The notes under the pieces: model-generated
The model's input: only the letters and a program-made list of their open reading frames with translations
What the model was told of the DNA's origin: nothing
The model's database searches: none
In this document: piece after piece, positions 11,716 to 24,863 of the stretch
Position numbering within the stretch: the stretch's first letter is position 1
Layout: every line of letters starts with the position of its first letter
Position numbers and translations under genes: made by a program
Assembly (NCBI GenBank): GCA_964057225.1
Contig: OZ059895.1
Span: forward strand, 15,429,001 to 15,493,000
DNA length: 64,000 bases
Reading direction: 5' to 3'
From: Auanema rhodensis
Taxonomy: Eukaryota > Nematoda > Chromadorea > Rhabditida > Rhabditidae

Positions 11716-12373
11716 TTCCTTTCTCTCTCCTTTTCGTCTCGTCATCTCTTCTTCATTCTGCTTCTTTTCACCATATTGTCTACATATTCTCATTTTTCCT
11801 TTGAGACTGTTTGCATTTCAAGCTGGTCATTTAGGACTCTGAATGCGACAAGACGACCAAGGTGAAGAAGAAGAAGAAGAAGAATCTTTCTTCTGACGAT
11901 CCCAACAGATTGTCTAGAAGATGAAGTCGAAGAACAACTAAACCTAAGTCGAATAACCATAATCCTTCACGGAACGAGCATAACATTGCTTCTTGTAGTA
12001 TCTATCTATCTATCTATCTTCTTCCCTCATTCACTTCTCCAACTTCTTCATCTAACACCATATTTCATTTGAATTTTTTAGTTTTCTCAAACGTTCGTAT
12101 CAATGTTCTTTCAATGAATTCTTTAAAATATTATATAATTTACTCGTTTATTTCAGAATATTCTTGGAAAAGTTTCTTTACAAGCATTACAAGCCTTATA
12201 GCTTCTCCATCTATTTCTCATCGAACCAACTATTTCAATTCTATTTATTCTTATAGTAACTTTTGAATAAATAAAAGAAAATAGTATAGTTATAACCGAC
12301 TAACAGTAAGTTTTACTTCATTTTATATTTCATCATATTTTTTTAATTTCAGTTTGATCTCCATTATAGTCAA
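10653..12373. other. Intergenic before the class C GPCR; (CT)n repeats and possible 5' UTR
   Basis: No coding exon can be supported. (GA)n at 11039-11064 and long (CT)n at 11171-11234 and 11643-11710 give spurious ER/SL-repeat frames. A TATC tetranucleotide run lies at 11999-12018. Just before the GPCR start there is an acceptor-like TTTAATTTCAG (12342-12352), followed by 21 nt and the ATG at 12374, which could be a 5' UTR intron end or a spliced-leader site. Confidence 0.55.
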
Positions 12374-13020
12374 ATGATTTTATTTTTAATATTTCTATTA
12401 ATTCCACTATACTCTACTCTTGATTTCCGTTCACAAGCTTATAAGAATGTGAATTCTTATGTAAATCAGGGATTATCATCATCTGTATCGTCTCAAAATT
12501 CATATTTAAATAATCAAAATCATAATCCATATATGCAATTTGCTAATATTAATCAACCACAAACTATACCATATATTGCGGATCATCAGACTTACAGTAA
12601 TCCTGATATTATTCAATCACCAGCATCTGCTTCATCAACAAATCAATATGTTTCTGATAATAATAATTCAAAAACATCATATACAGCTCCATTACTATCA
12701 TCATCATCAGCCGGTACAGGCGCAATATCTGCATCATCATCATCCGCAGCAGCAGCAGCAGCATCATCATCTTCCGGTTCAGCTTCATCATCTGACTACT
12801 CTAATTTGTATAATCAACTAACATCAGCAGCATTATCAGTTGCTTCACAACCATCTTTCCCAATTGCTGGAATATTACCATCTGTTGTATCTGCTGCTCA
12901 GCCACATGTTGCATCATTCAACAAGGTAAGGCTAAGCAACATGTTTATTATGCCAATCAAAAAAATGTTTGAAAATGAGTTCTCGAGAATGGCTACTACG
13001 AGCCTACTCTGAGTTATACA

Positions 13021-13072
<52 letters not shown>

Positions 13073-16000
13073 GCTCTCTGTCTTTTTCTCTTTCTTTCTC
13101 TCTCTGCTAATCAAAATTATAATGTTTCCGTTTTATTTTCTTCTTTTTTTTTCAAATATAATCTTCGAAAATCAAATTAACACGACGCTCGTTCAAGAAA
13201 AAAAAAAGAAAGAAAAAGAGAAAAAACTATTTATTGACATGTGTCTATATCGACTTCAACAAACATTTTTCTTTTTCTTTCAAACAAATTTTTTGTTCTT
13301 TCTTCTAATGAACTCTAATTTCTATTTCTTCATTTACTATATTTGGTTAGCGGATTGTGAGAAGAAGAAGAAGAAGAAAAAAAACATTTTGGTCGGACTT
13401 TAACTGAACACCTTTAATACCTTTTAAACGACAAAATGTACATCTAATCTTTCCATTTTTTGTCTTTCAAACTATTTCTTAAGCATCTCTCTCTCTATCT
13501 CTCTATCTCTCTCTATCTCTCTATTTCTCTTTCTTCTATAAACTCTCTCTTAACTTTCCCTGTATACACCTTCTACCTACCCATCTCTTGCTTATTTCGT
13601 ATTCGCTTACCCTTTCAGCTATAAAAAGCAGTTGTCACGTTTTCATGCTGCTCAAGCTTGTAAATGGGAAAACTTGAAAGAAATATAAGAAAAATTTTAA
13701 ATCTTTTTTGGAATAAATAAATTATTATTATTATTATAATTAATATAATTAATGATATAATTTAGAATATTGCTTCCCCATCACATAATACTGATTGGAA
13801 TAGCCTAAGGGCAAATGAATCATATAACTCATTTCTTAGTTGGTCAACTACGTCCCAAGTAAATTATCACATAATTTATATAATTTATATATATAATACT
13901 TAGAATATACCATCAACATTTCCATATACTAGTACTTCATCACCTACATCAGCTACACCTCCACCTGTAATATGGACAACCAATAAGCCGACAACAAAAA
14001 TTGTTGCAAAAATGAGTAAACTATCAAGGTTAACTATATTTTTACTTATAAATCATAATCAATTGAAATATATACATATAGTTAATTTCATTTTAGTTTT
14101 GAAACTTAAAAATTAGAATATTCTCCTTATCTCACGTCACGTCTGCTCACGCATTTCACGTCACTTCTGTTCATTTAATTTGAAAATTTTGTGAGATGCG
14201 GTTGAATCAAATATTTAAAATATTTAATTATATCATATAATGAATATATATTGTATATTTAGACCATTGAAAAAAGAGGAAAAGAACTCAGCTGCTCAAG
14301 TTATTGTTCCAAGTCATCGTCTTTTGAATGATATTCTTGTATTACCATCAACTAGACGTCTATATATTCTAGCTTTATTACCAATTCATGAATCATATGA
14401 TAATAAGGTAATAATTTATATTAATTATTATATTTTATATATAAATTATATAAATTATGTGAATTTTGAAGGGATTTGAATGTGGTAAAGTTGATGTTAA
14501 TGGCTTTATTCGTTTAGCTGCTTTTATGGAAGCACTTGAACAGGTATATTTCATCATTTTCTAACTAAATAATTATAATTATATTAATTTATAATATTGT
14601 ATAATATTATATTTATTATAAAAATCATTATATAGGTAAATGCTCAATCCATTTTGCGTGATGCTGGACTAGGAATCGGTGCTGTCATCGTTGATTCATG
14701 CTCATCTGATTTACGAACCGTCGCTGATCTATATGAATTATTATCCGGAACTAATATACAAAAGTAATAATTAATTATTATTATCGTTTGAAGACTATTT
14801 TATTAAATTTAGATCAGATCTAATAGCTATGGTACGAGATGATGGTTCACACTTACCGAATGTTGATGATTTTGCAAAACATTTGAAAATTCCTGTTATT
14901 AATACATTCTTTTCATCTCGAGAACAGGTAATTAGCATATATAATTTAACTTATATTAACTATATGATATAATCAAATGAATCTGTTGTTATAGTTTATG
15001 ACAACTGGTACATTGCCTTCAATTCATAGTCCACTCGATACAATTATCAGCTTGCTATCACATACACAGAGTGATTGTGTCAGCTTAATCTATGACGATT
15101 TATATGAAGAGTTAGTTATAATATTTAACTATATTAACTATATGTATTCTTTTTAAGTTCGATCGGAATTTTGAATGAACTATCAATGTCACGAGGAGTC
15201 TGTATTGAGCAGAAGCTAAGTTTAAAAGGAAATTCATTACCGATTGCTGAGACAGCTGTACGACGGTATAATATACATATAATTAATAAGCTAACTATAT
15301 CATATATATAATATAGTTTATTACTAACTGAAGCACGATTGGTCGTTGTACTGCTCGGTGAAGGCTCATGGATTCAATTGATCAAAGCATTACGAACAGA
15401 AATGGTAATTTGGAAATATGAACAAGCTCTTCTTTCATCTATTTACTATATCATATAGTTAAAATATATATTTTATAGGTTATTGCTGGACGATTCATTA
15501 TGATAACAATACAACATCCACGTTGGTTTACATCTCAATCGTTCGTTGAAATGTGGCCACACTTTGATCAGCTACTCCTTACGGTATGGAATTATAACTA
15601 ACTATATTTAACTATATTTAACTATATTTAACTATATAATTATAGGTTTCAAATAAAAAGCCAAAACAAGTCTTGGAACTTCAGCATTTAACTTCACGCT
15701 TTCCATCATTTCCATTTCCTCAACATTGGATGCGTCAATTCTGGTCAACAGCATTCCATTGCCATATTGAAGGAGAAACTGAAAATGGACAGCAATTTTC
15801 AAAGTAACAACATGTTTTAGTCTGAATCAAGTGTTTAGTTAAAACTTGAGCCCTCAGGGCATTTTGAGATTAATATAGAACCGTTAGATGGAGATAGATT
15901 TCATGCTTTATCAGCAAGTAAAAGCCACATCATGTTTCAGAGAATGTTCTGATAAGCAGTTACTAAACTTAACAGCTGTAGCACCAGATATTGATATTGC

Positions 16001-17917
16001 TCCAATAACATTAGCTGTTCATAGTATTGCTCAAGCTACACGAAAGCTTGTTGATAACGTTTGTCCAGGTTTGTTCATTTACAACCTTAAAGCTTAATAT
16101 GATCATCATAACTTGAAGGAGCATTAGTACAAAGCTTGAATGATTGTCTGAATGATCCACAAGAGTCACTATTCGCATCCATAATATCTCTTCGTTTTAC
16201 TAATCCATTAGCATCAGGAGGTTTTATTTCATTTTATAATTATTTATATTATGCTAATTATGCTAATTATATTGTTATTTTTATATTAATTCAGATGTGT
16301 ATTTCAATGAAACGTCTGGATTCCGAGATTCGCCAATGATTGTCAACCGTATCATCTATGATTCGCAGATTGAAGTTGAAGAATTAGCACATTGGGATAC
16401 GGTAAGTCATAGCTAACTATATGAAAATAGTTATAATCCTTATAATACATGTGTATATCTTATAGGTTAGTGGATTTACATACACAGCTCCAATGGATTT
16501 AGTGATGGAAGAACGAGATGGTGCACGTGTTCCACTACGAAGTACATGCCCAAAGTAATTTTGTTTCAGCTTAGCTTAACTATACCGCTATAACCATGCA
16601 CTCATTAGTTAATTATGCAAACAAATACATTTCAGATCTGCCTGCTCAGCTGAATTAGCTAAGCGAAGTTTATCAGGTGTTAAGCCATCGTTCCGTGACT
16701 CTCTGAGTAATACATATCTTCTTATCTATACTATATGTGCAGGTATGTTAACCATGCTAACTATATAATGTTTTTGATAACTTATTTTGTTCCTTTTTTT
16801 ACAGTATTAGCATTCTTCATCTGTATGCTATGTATGTATCATCAGATTGTCTGTTCACGTGATGATCATTATAGTATTTGTACTATTATTATGTTTGCTG
16901 GTTAGCTATGCCATCATACAATCTATACATATAGTTAACATATTCCAGGTTTATCACTATTATGCTTAGTATCAGTCTTCTTTATAATGAAACCAAATTC
17001 AATCAGTTGTATCAGTCGTCGGATCGCTTTCTCCATCTCATTAGCTGTTGTGTTTGCTCCAGTTCTTGTTAAGGTATTATTGAATTTTCCGAAAATAAAC
17101 AAACAAACAAACAAACAAATAAACAAACAACTTCTTTCAGACATTAGCTGTGTGGCGATTGGAATTAGGCTTAGGTCGAAGTAAGGGGCCAGGCGCTGAA
17201 CCATTACGTCCAAATCAGCATGTTCTATTTTGGATTATTGTCGGCCTTGTTGTAATTCAAGCTGGTAATTCAAGTTTCTCATACAAAAACATGTTTATAT
17301 TGAATTTGAAGTCATTTCTTCTGAATGGTCCTTATTTGAATCACCAATTGAAGTTACATTCACATCAACTATACAGCATGGACATCAATGGCGTTGTTCT
17401 CCTGGTGATCAGGTATATAGTAGAATCTCTGTATAAACAACAACAACAACAACAACAACATTCAACAAAACAATTTGAAACAAGTAGTGTACGTGAACTT
17501 TTCACGTACGCTGCTTAAAAGTTCACGTATTTACCATATGACATAACATGTGATTCAAATTATTATAAACATCAGATTATGCTAATTATGCTAATTATGC
17601 TGACAGTTTTTAACAAACTTTATATTTACAGTTTGAACAACGGTTATTACATTCATGTAGCTTAATCGGATTGATGATTATCATCTCATTAGTGTGTTCT
17701 ATCTTATCTGTTCGTCATATTGAATGTCGTCAGAATATCCTCATTACCGTAATACTTTAATCGTTTTAAGATAATATTAATTTTATATTTAGATAATTGG
17801 TGGTGCTACAGCAGTTGGTCTCTATCTAGGTCTTCCACTAATTCCATATAAATTACGTGATCAGATAATTGCCGGAGGTCATTATGTTTAGTAATCGTCT
17901 TCAGCCCCCCCCCCTTA

Positions 17918-17976
<59 letters not shown>

Positions 17977-19013
17977 CAGTCTTTCTTACATATTCATTCT
18001 TTTCAGTATTACTCGTATATTCATTCCTTGTAATCCTTATTACATACTGTCGTAGAGCATTCAGTAAAGAGGATGATGATTCAAATAAGTCTTTAGTTGG
18101 TAAAAGTACTTTAGATCGTTCAGAAAAGGTTATGCAAGTAAGAATATTCTTCATTTTGTCGTCAATCTTCAACATTTTCAGAATCCATATTGGCTTGATA
18201 ATCTTGTTTTATCACCCCGAGGCCAAAATACAATGTCACTTCAACGTAATTATCATCATGTTCATACATTACCTCAACAACATAGTGTTGGAATGGAGAA
18301 ATATGGTTCGTTTCAAGTATCATTTCATTTGCATCACATCCCTCCTCGCCCCTTTCTTTAAAAAAATCAAATCAAAGCTTGAACAAGCTTTGTGATCATT
18401 TCTTGAGAAGTAATGATTGACGGGTACAGCATCTTGTTCCGTCATTCCAGATCATTGTGAGATAGCTTGAGGGCGACTATATTCTAATCTCATTTTCGAA
18501 TTTAAAGTTTCAGCAATGGAAGGTTATACTGCTCCACCTAGAATCAGTTCAACACTTCCACATCCAAGTCGTATAGGTAAACAAGAATTTCAAAATAATT
18601 CGTACAACATGTTTGTTGTAGAAAATAAAGGAAATATTCCACGTGTAGCACCATTTACAACAATATCAACAACAACACTTCAACGACCTCAATCACAACA
18701 TGCTTTACCAGCTCGTTATGGTGTAGAACGTTATGGTTAGTTAGTTCATTAGTTATATACTATATTATAAATTATATAAATACATATAAATATAATAAAT
18801 AATATTTAGAATTACCTCCATCATCACCAAATCACCAAATTCAATATCAATCTCATCCAACTTTGCCATCCGGTGGCAAATATGGTAATCAAGAATATGG
18901 TTAGTTCAATTAACTATATACATATAGTTATATTCTATTTGATTCTATACTATATGCTTATTTTAGTCTTAGAAAATGAAGATGATGATGAAGGAACAAA
19001 TTGCCGGTTATAA
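12374..19013 (+). CDS. Class C (metabotropic glutamate receptor-like) GPCR
   Basis: Predicted class C GPCR, 1208 aa, 28 exons. Exons: 12374-12925, 13766-13858, 13904-14028, 14263-14407, 14472-14543, 14636-14763, 14813-14927, 14995-15110, 15158-15265, 15317-15404, 15479-15583, 15646-15803, 15941-16068, 16119-16220, 16295-16401, 16466-16554, 16636-16742, 16805-16900, 16949-17073, 17141-17264, 17312-17412, 17632-17748, 17793-17877, 17980-18137, 18182-18305, 18514-18735, 18810-18899, 18967-19013. Residues 1-15 are a signal peptide. Residues 30-210 are Ser/Asn/Ala-rich low complexity, unusual before a ligand-binding domain. A Venus-flytrap-like domain follows ([13 protein letters not shown] to about residue 720). 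The seven helices (about 765-1035) include [14 protein letters not shown], matching the KP..C..RR signature after helix 2 of mGluRs, and QAVISSEW in helix 4. The long cysteine-rich linker of classical mGluRs is not evident. The tail is His/Gln/Pro/Thr-rich. Ligand unknown. The intron 15804-15940 hides a decoy open frame. Confidence 0.88.
12926..13765 (+). repeat. Longest intron of the class C GPCR, with (CT)n and purine/pyrimidine tracts
   Basis: At 840 nt it is far longer than the gene's other introns (about 40-220 nt). It holds (CT)n at 13022-13070, an A/G-rich tract near 13198-13225 and more CT-rich sequence at 13486-13560. It follows the exon encoding the low-complexity N-terminus, so it separates that region from the ligand-binding exons. 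The 144-codon frame inside is a repeat artefact. Confidence 0.65.
17878..17979 (+). repeat. (CT)n polypyrimidine tract in a GPCR intron
   Basis: A polyC run (about 17906-17914) and then about 50 nt of (CT)n end directly in the acceptor CTTTTTCAG at 17979. The repeat makes up most of the intron and supplies its pyrimidine tract. Confidence 0.8.
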
Positions 19014-20224
19014 CTTATAAGCTCAAACTCTTAAAAAGACTTTGAGAAGATACTCCAATATGTGATAATTCTCGGAAGTACGGTAATGCACTACGATGAT
19101 GATATTCAATTAGTAAATTATATTAATTATATTAATTTATATATAAAGAATAGAAAAGAATAATTTATATATTTTAATATAATAGAATATTGCTCATATG
19201 CCATATTAATACTCAGTTTATTATAATATTATATTTCTTTTTTTTTCTTTTTTTTTTGAATAATTTTATATAATTTATTAATAAAATTATTTAAATTTAA
19301 TTATTTTTACATCGAACAGTAAACAGTAAACATGATAACAACCTGACATTCAAGCTTATCAGTGCTGGACTTCATCACATTACATCTCAACTGCATTGCA
19401 TCGCATTTTCAGAAACTTTTTAAAAACTTTAAAAATTTCCGGAGCGTACTGACTAACAAGTACATGAGTCATTTTTAGTGAAAATCTATATATGAATCTA
19501 ATTCATATCCAAAAATTCAGGAAAAGATTCTGATTATCCGGATAGTATCCTTATCGCGTTCTCCCTTCCTTCTTGTACTACCGATCAAATCCGGATACAT
19601 CCTCGTACAGCGGATCTACACAGATGAGAGAGAGAGTGAGGGGTTCCAAAAGAAAAAAGTTGTTCAAGTTCTTTAAGCATTTCATTCAAAGTTCTAAGAA
19701 TATTAAAAAATATTTTTTTATTGTTGAAAATATGGAAAAATGGACGGAAAATGCTTTATCGGAACTGGATTTAAGAAGATTTTAGTATAGAGAGAACAAA
19801 GTAGTATGAATGAATTCCCACTCAACCTTCTCCCCCCCCCCTTCCAATCATCACACTCCGGAGGTAGGATATCATGTATCGTGAGGTTACTGTCTCACAT
19901 TATTCCGATATTGCTAATCCCTGTGACTGTCTTGGCTAATCCGACAGCAGCAGATTGTCCTCATTTCTCAATAATTTCACTTCAAAATGAAATAGAAAGA
20001 TCATAAATGAAAATTTTACTCACATTTACTCCTACTTTTCTTCCAATTCCATCAACTTTACGATCATTCATTCATCTAAAACTGCTGTACTTTACTAAGT
20101 CTTATTCAACTTTTTTTAACGTTTACACATTTTTTTCTAATTTTATTGGTTTTCTTTAATAAAAATTTGTACTAAAATTAATTCTAAGCAGTTTTGTGAT
20201 AATTTTGAAAAAAGCAAAAATGTC
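19014..20224. other. 3' flank of the GPCR gene and intergenic DNA
   Basis: Immediately downstream is an AT-rich stretch with poly-T runs (19230-19258) and an AATAAA-type word near 19279, probably the GPCR 3' UTR and polyadenylation region. The remainder, 19300-20224, contains short open frames (19573-19785, 19806-20006) with no family features or splice context. Nothing else is recognised. Confidence 0.45.
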
Positions 20225-20338
20225 TGCACGGAGTGGGATTTGAACCCACGCCCTCATTCGAGGACCAGAACACCCAACTGCTATCACGCAGCAAGCAATG
20301 CTTGAGTCTGGCGCCTTAGACCGCTCGGCCATCCGTGC
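20225..20338 (-). tRNA. tRNA-Leu (anticodon CAA), intron-containing
   Basis: On the minus strand the sequence folds as a complete type II (long variable arm) tRNA. The acceptor stem is GCACGGA pairing with TCCGTGC, with an A discriminator. The D arm begins TGGCCGAGCGGTC (box A). The anticodon stem is CCAGA/TCTGG with loop CT-CAA-G; the anticodon CAA lies at 20302-20304. The T arm is GTGGG-TTCAAAT-CCCAC (box B). A 30-nt intron lies one base 3' of the anticodon, the canonical position. The long variable arm (GTCCTCGAATGAGGGC) fits leucine. Confidence 0.95.
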
Positions 20339-20472
20339 TTATAGACTGGCACAATCGTTACAATTCTAGTTCGCACACTACCACATACTAACATCGCGGT
20401 TGATTTCGATTATTTGTCAAAGCAATTCATCAATGATTAGTAGCATACGATGATTTATTTTCAGAAATATAA

Positions 20473-21504
20473 ATGTTATTCCTTCTGCTCATATCATTGC
20501 CAATAAGTTCAATTGCTTTTCTTTTTCCGTCAACATCTGACAGTTGTTGTTCCTCATCATGCTCATGCCCATCAATACCAGCATGTCCACCAATTCCTCG
20601 ATGTCCACAGCCAATAGTAATCAATCAGAAAACTCACTCAAAAACATTAATAAGTTCATGTTATAGCCTGTTACACCGTGTTGTTCCACATGTACTTCCT
20701 GTAAAAAGCGTACAAAACGAGAAATTGAGTTTATAAGTAATTCAACCTACATAGTTAATGATGATGTTAAACTTAATAAAGCTTTACAAGTAGGTTTTGG
20801 CGCCAATTTTGGGATTTCAAATTTGATTTTTGTTGAAGAACGAAGAGAAGAGACATCGGCGTGATGCATTAGATGATATAGTTCATGTTGATGCTAAATG
20901 CAATAGTGAACATCTACGAGAAATCATAATTCAGGTTTCGATTTGAACTTTTTCTTGGAATTTTGCCAAAAAAACAAATTTATCTTACAGAATATTGACC
21001 GTGTTACATCAATAGCAAAGAAGAAGATTCAAGAACAAGCAGAAACTCAACTACAAGGCAGGTATGTACTCGATGATGATTCGGATGCACACATGTGTGC
21101 GAGTGAATGGATAAGAGAAGCATCATATACTTATGATATAAGCCTGTAAGCAGAGACGTATGTATCTGTGTGTAAGCGTAGTATGATGCATAGTATGCTT
21201 ATGCTGTAAGTCTATGTGTACACCTCTCTCTGTAGGTTGGTGTATGTGTGTGTGTGTGTGTGTGAGTATGCATGTGGGTGTGGATGCGTGTTGCTTCTCA
21301 TCATTAAGCTTCGTCCCTTTTCCCTTTTTTTGTAGGAAAACTAAATGATTTTTTTATTTTATTTTCAGATTTAACGTTATATGTGCCCGAGGCGATTTTT
21401 CATATATAACCAACACAGAAATATTTTGTCAACAAACAGTTGGTGATGTAACTTGTTATGTATTTAAACAATTATCATCTGTAGTACGTAAACGATTGTC
21501 TTAA
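20473..21504 (+). CDS. grl: Secreted ground-like (hedgehog-related) protein
   Basis: Nematode ground-like family protein, 189 aa, expected to be secreted, typically from epidermal or other epithelial cells. Exons: 20473-20616, 20667-20789, 20839-20934, 20991-21061, 21369-21504 (570 nt). Residues 1-16 form a signal peptide. Residues 20-48 are a Cys/Pro-rich segment (CCSSSCSCPSIPACPPIP). A CCSTCTSCKKRTKRE stretch with possible furin-type basic sites follows. The ground-like domain occupies about residues 105-180: KCNSEHLREII, then FNVICARGDFSYI, CQQTVGDVTCYVF, matching the family order of conserved cysteines. An acceptor-like TTTTCAG ends 8 nt before the start codon (20464), a likely spliced-leader site. 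The last intron contains (TG)n. Confidence 0.9.
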
Positions 21505-21549
21505 CATCATGTTATGTGTGTAAATGTGTTATGAAGGAAGAGGAGGTGT

Positions 21550-21623
<74 letters not shown>

Positions 21624-22336
21624 TAGGTTAATGACGTCACATATAAAACATACATAAAGCCTATTATATGAAAATGAAGTAAAAGAAAAGAAAAATCATT
21701 TTTATGAACATAAAAGATTGTTTATTATTTTTATTTTTCTTGTTTCTTCACCTCTCGCTCCGTCTCATCTGCCTCTGCTTCACCTATTGTCTCTTCTTAT
21801 TGTCTTTTCGATATAAGTTAAATAAATATTTGAATAGTTAGTATTATTATAAGTTTATAATATTATTTATATTTTAATTAATAAAATATCAAAAGATAAT
21901 ATAAGAAATGATGACATTATAACTTAGATATGTGCGAGTGAGTGTGTGTGTGTATGTGTGTGTAGGTGTGGGTGGAGGTAGGTAGATATCTAAGTGTGTG
22001 TATAGAGAACTTCTATTATATATATTATAACATATAAATAAATAAATAATATTGTTTTTATTCTAATTTTTATAGTTTTTAATATATTTATCTCTCTCAT
22101 ATTTGCTTTTGTTGTTGTTGTTGTTGTTGTTTTCTTACATCTATATACATACATACATTTCAACCAAACTGTTTTTCTTATTTCATATCTCTTCATCTTT
22201 CTCTATCTCTCTCTCTCTCTTCTTTTCTCTCTTTCAATTCAAAAAGGAAAGACTAAAGAAGAAAAGAAAGATCCACTTGAAATAAAATGTGAAAAGCTTG
22301 ACTTTTTCTTCTTAAATCTATATTATACCATATAGT

Positions 22337-22384
<48 letters not shown>

Positions 22385-24000
22385 CTTATTTAACATTTCT
22401 TGAAACTTGATAATCCCTTCTTATTCTCTTTACCTAGTATTTCTCCCCCCCCCCCTCTCTCTCAATCTCTCTCTTTCAATCTCGTGTGCTACTCCTCCTT
22501 CCTCTTCATTCCCATCTCTTTTAAAAAAAAAAAAAATTATTTTTCAACAAATCTTTTTTATCTCTAATTTCTTAATTATAAATCATAAATCATTATATAA
22601 CTTCATTTCATTGTATTGTTTTCTAAAAATATTTGAAAAAGATCCGGAAGTCATGATCATAGATGATATATATTTGAGAAATCATACATACATTTCATAC
22701 AAATTAATGATTTCTTACATGTTTTTCAATGAAAAATCATTTTCTTTTTAACAAAAAAAGAAGAAGAAAAGAAATGACATACATGTACTATATACTATAC
22801 ATAGATATCTTATAGTAATATGATTAATCAGAAAATACATTTTGATCGATCAATTCAATGAATTAACAAAAACTTTTTATAAACTATATGTATATTACAT
22901 AGTATAAGTAAGTTAAATAGTTTCTAAGAAGTTATATATATAATACATTTATTTATAATATAATGATATATATATATATTAACTATACATATATAGTTAA
23001 TAGATATAATAATCTATTAAAACATATAAACATCTGTTTCTAATATTCTCTTTTTCTTCTTTTTTTCTTTTTTGAATTATCAACATACAAATGAATTTGA
23101 TTTGATAAAATATGAATAGAAAGAGAGAGAATCAATTCAAGTGAGAAATCAAAAATCACATAACTTTATTTGTTTTTTCTTTTTCTTTTTTCTTTTCAAA
23201 ACTAAAAGTTTATTTATAATAATATTATATTAACTATACATATAATATAATATAATATATAGATAACTATATATAGACAACCGTTCATCATCACGTATGT
23301 ATATTCAAATGATTTTTAATCAACATATTCTAATATGATGCTGTCTCTTCACGTGATATTCACGTGAATATACGTGTAAATGACGTTAAACGTTTATAAA
23401 ATATCAACAAAAAAAAACATATTATCTATCTATATATGAATATACTATACATATAATTAATATAGTATACTATATAGTATATTTGAATATATATATATAA
23501 GTATAATAAATTTATTTATAGTAATATCTATTGATAAATATTTGAAATATAAAGAAATGATAATATTATACTATATATAGATATGTAGATATACTCTAAT
23601 ATACTATATATAGTATAATATAGTATATATAGTATAACAACATAATTTAAATTTTAATCTAATATTATTTATTATACAATAATAATAATAAATATTATAA
23701 TATTATAATAAATTTACTTATATATATAGTATATATAGTAACTATTCATATATTATATTACTATACTATATGCATATAGTTAGTTTATTTCTATAATTAT
23801 TTTCTTTTTTTTTCTTTTTTTTTTTGGATATAAATTAATAGTTAGCAGATATACATATAAGGATTTATTTAAACTATTTTCATTATAATTAGATGCAAAA
23901 GATGAAATGATAATGAATATGAGATGAATTGACGACACACGGTTTCGATCTTTCCAAAGACTATGACGTCATTGTCCTGTATATCCTATTTTCATATATT
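21505..24000. other. AT-rich intergenic DNA with (GA)n, (TG)n and TAACTATA palindromes
   Basis: No gene seen. Contents: (GA)n at 21554-21622, TG-rich at 21934-21976, (CT)n at 22341-22381, and a C-run with CT at 22445-22462. From 22780 to 23780 the DNA is strongly AT-rich with many near-palindromic TAACTATA/TATAGTTA words, for example TTAACTATACATATATAGTT at 22979. An ACGTG cluster lies at 23349-23376. Poly-T tracts interrupted by single C occur at about 23802-23826. Confidence 0.5.
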
Positions 24001-24063
24001 TCATTATGCATAATTTGGTTGTGACTTTTTCATATATATATATGTATATCTTAACATCTATAT

Positions 24064-24141
<78 letters not shown>

Positions 24142-24810
24142 ATCTTGAGACGATTAACTATAACACATTTTCTCATACAATATACTACCGGAAACAGTTT
24201 TATTCAAAGTCACCCAAGTCCCGCCTAATCTTACTCCCCCACTGTTTCTCTTCTCTCTCTCTCCCTCTCTCTCCCTCTCTCTCTCTATGTAAAGAGGAGA
24301 AAATCTAAGAAATTTTCATTTATTGTATTGTATATATAGTTTTTCTTATAAACTTAACTATATATTTATTTATTATTATTAAATATTTTTGTATTCAATG
24401 TCGTTGTGCTTTCATATGAAATTTCAACACAAATCCACCAAGTTTTAAGTTTAATGAAGACTTTTTTTGGATTCTTTTTCTATTTATTTGTTTGTTTTTC
24501 TTTCTTTTTCATCATTATTTCTCTTTTGCTCTCTCTCTCTTTCTTACGTTTTCTTTCTAAATTTCTCACACTCTCGTTATCTTGAGCTTTTGCGAACTTC
24601 TGAATCTGGTCGTTCACTTCTGGTTGTCAGTGCATGTCTTTGCCGTTTTTTTCTTTTTTTCTTCTTCACTCACTTAGGTCCCGGAAATTCCATTCAGTCA
24701 GTTGGATGTTGAAAATGGTTTTGGGAGGAAAATATGATTTTGAACGTACATACTGTACTGTAGAAACAATCCACAGTAATCGGGTCGAAGCTGTTAAGAG
24801 AGAGCGCGAC

Positions 24811-24863
<53 letters not shown>

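Noticed and set aside
12969-13403. 144-codon frame after the first GPCR exon
   Set aside because: It lies inside the 840-nt intron and is made of CT repeats and AT-rich sequence.
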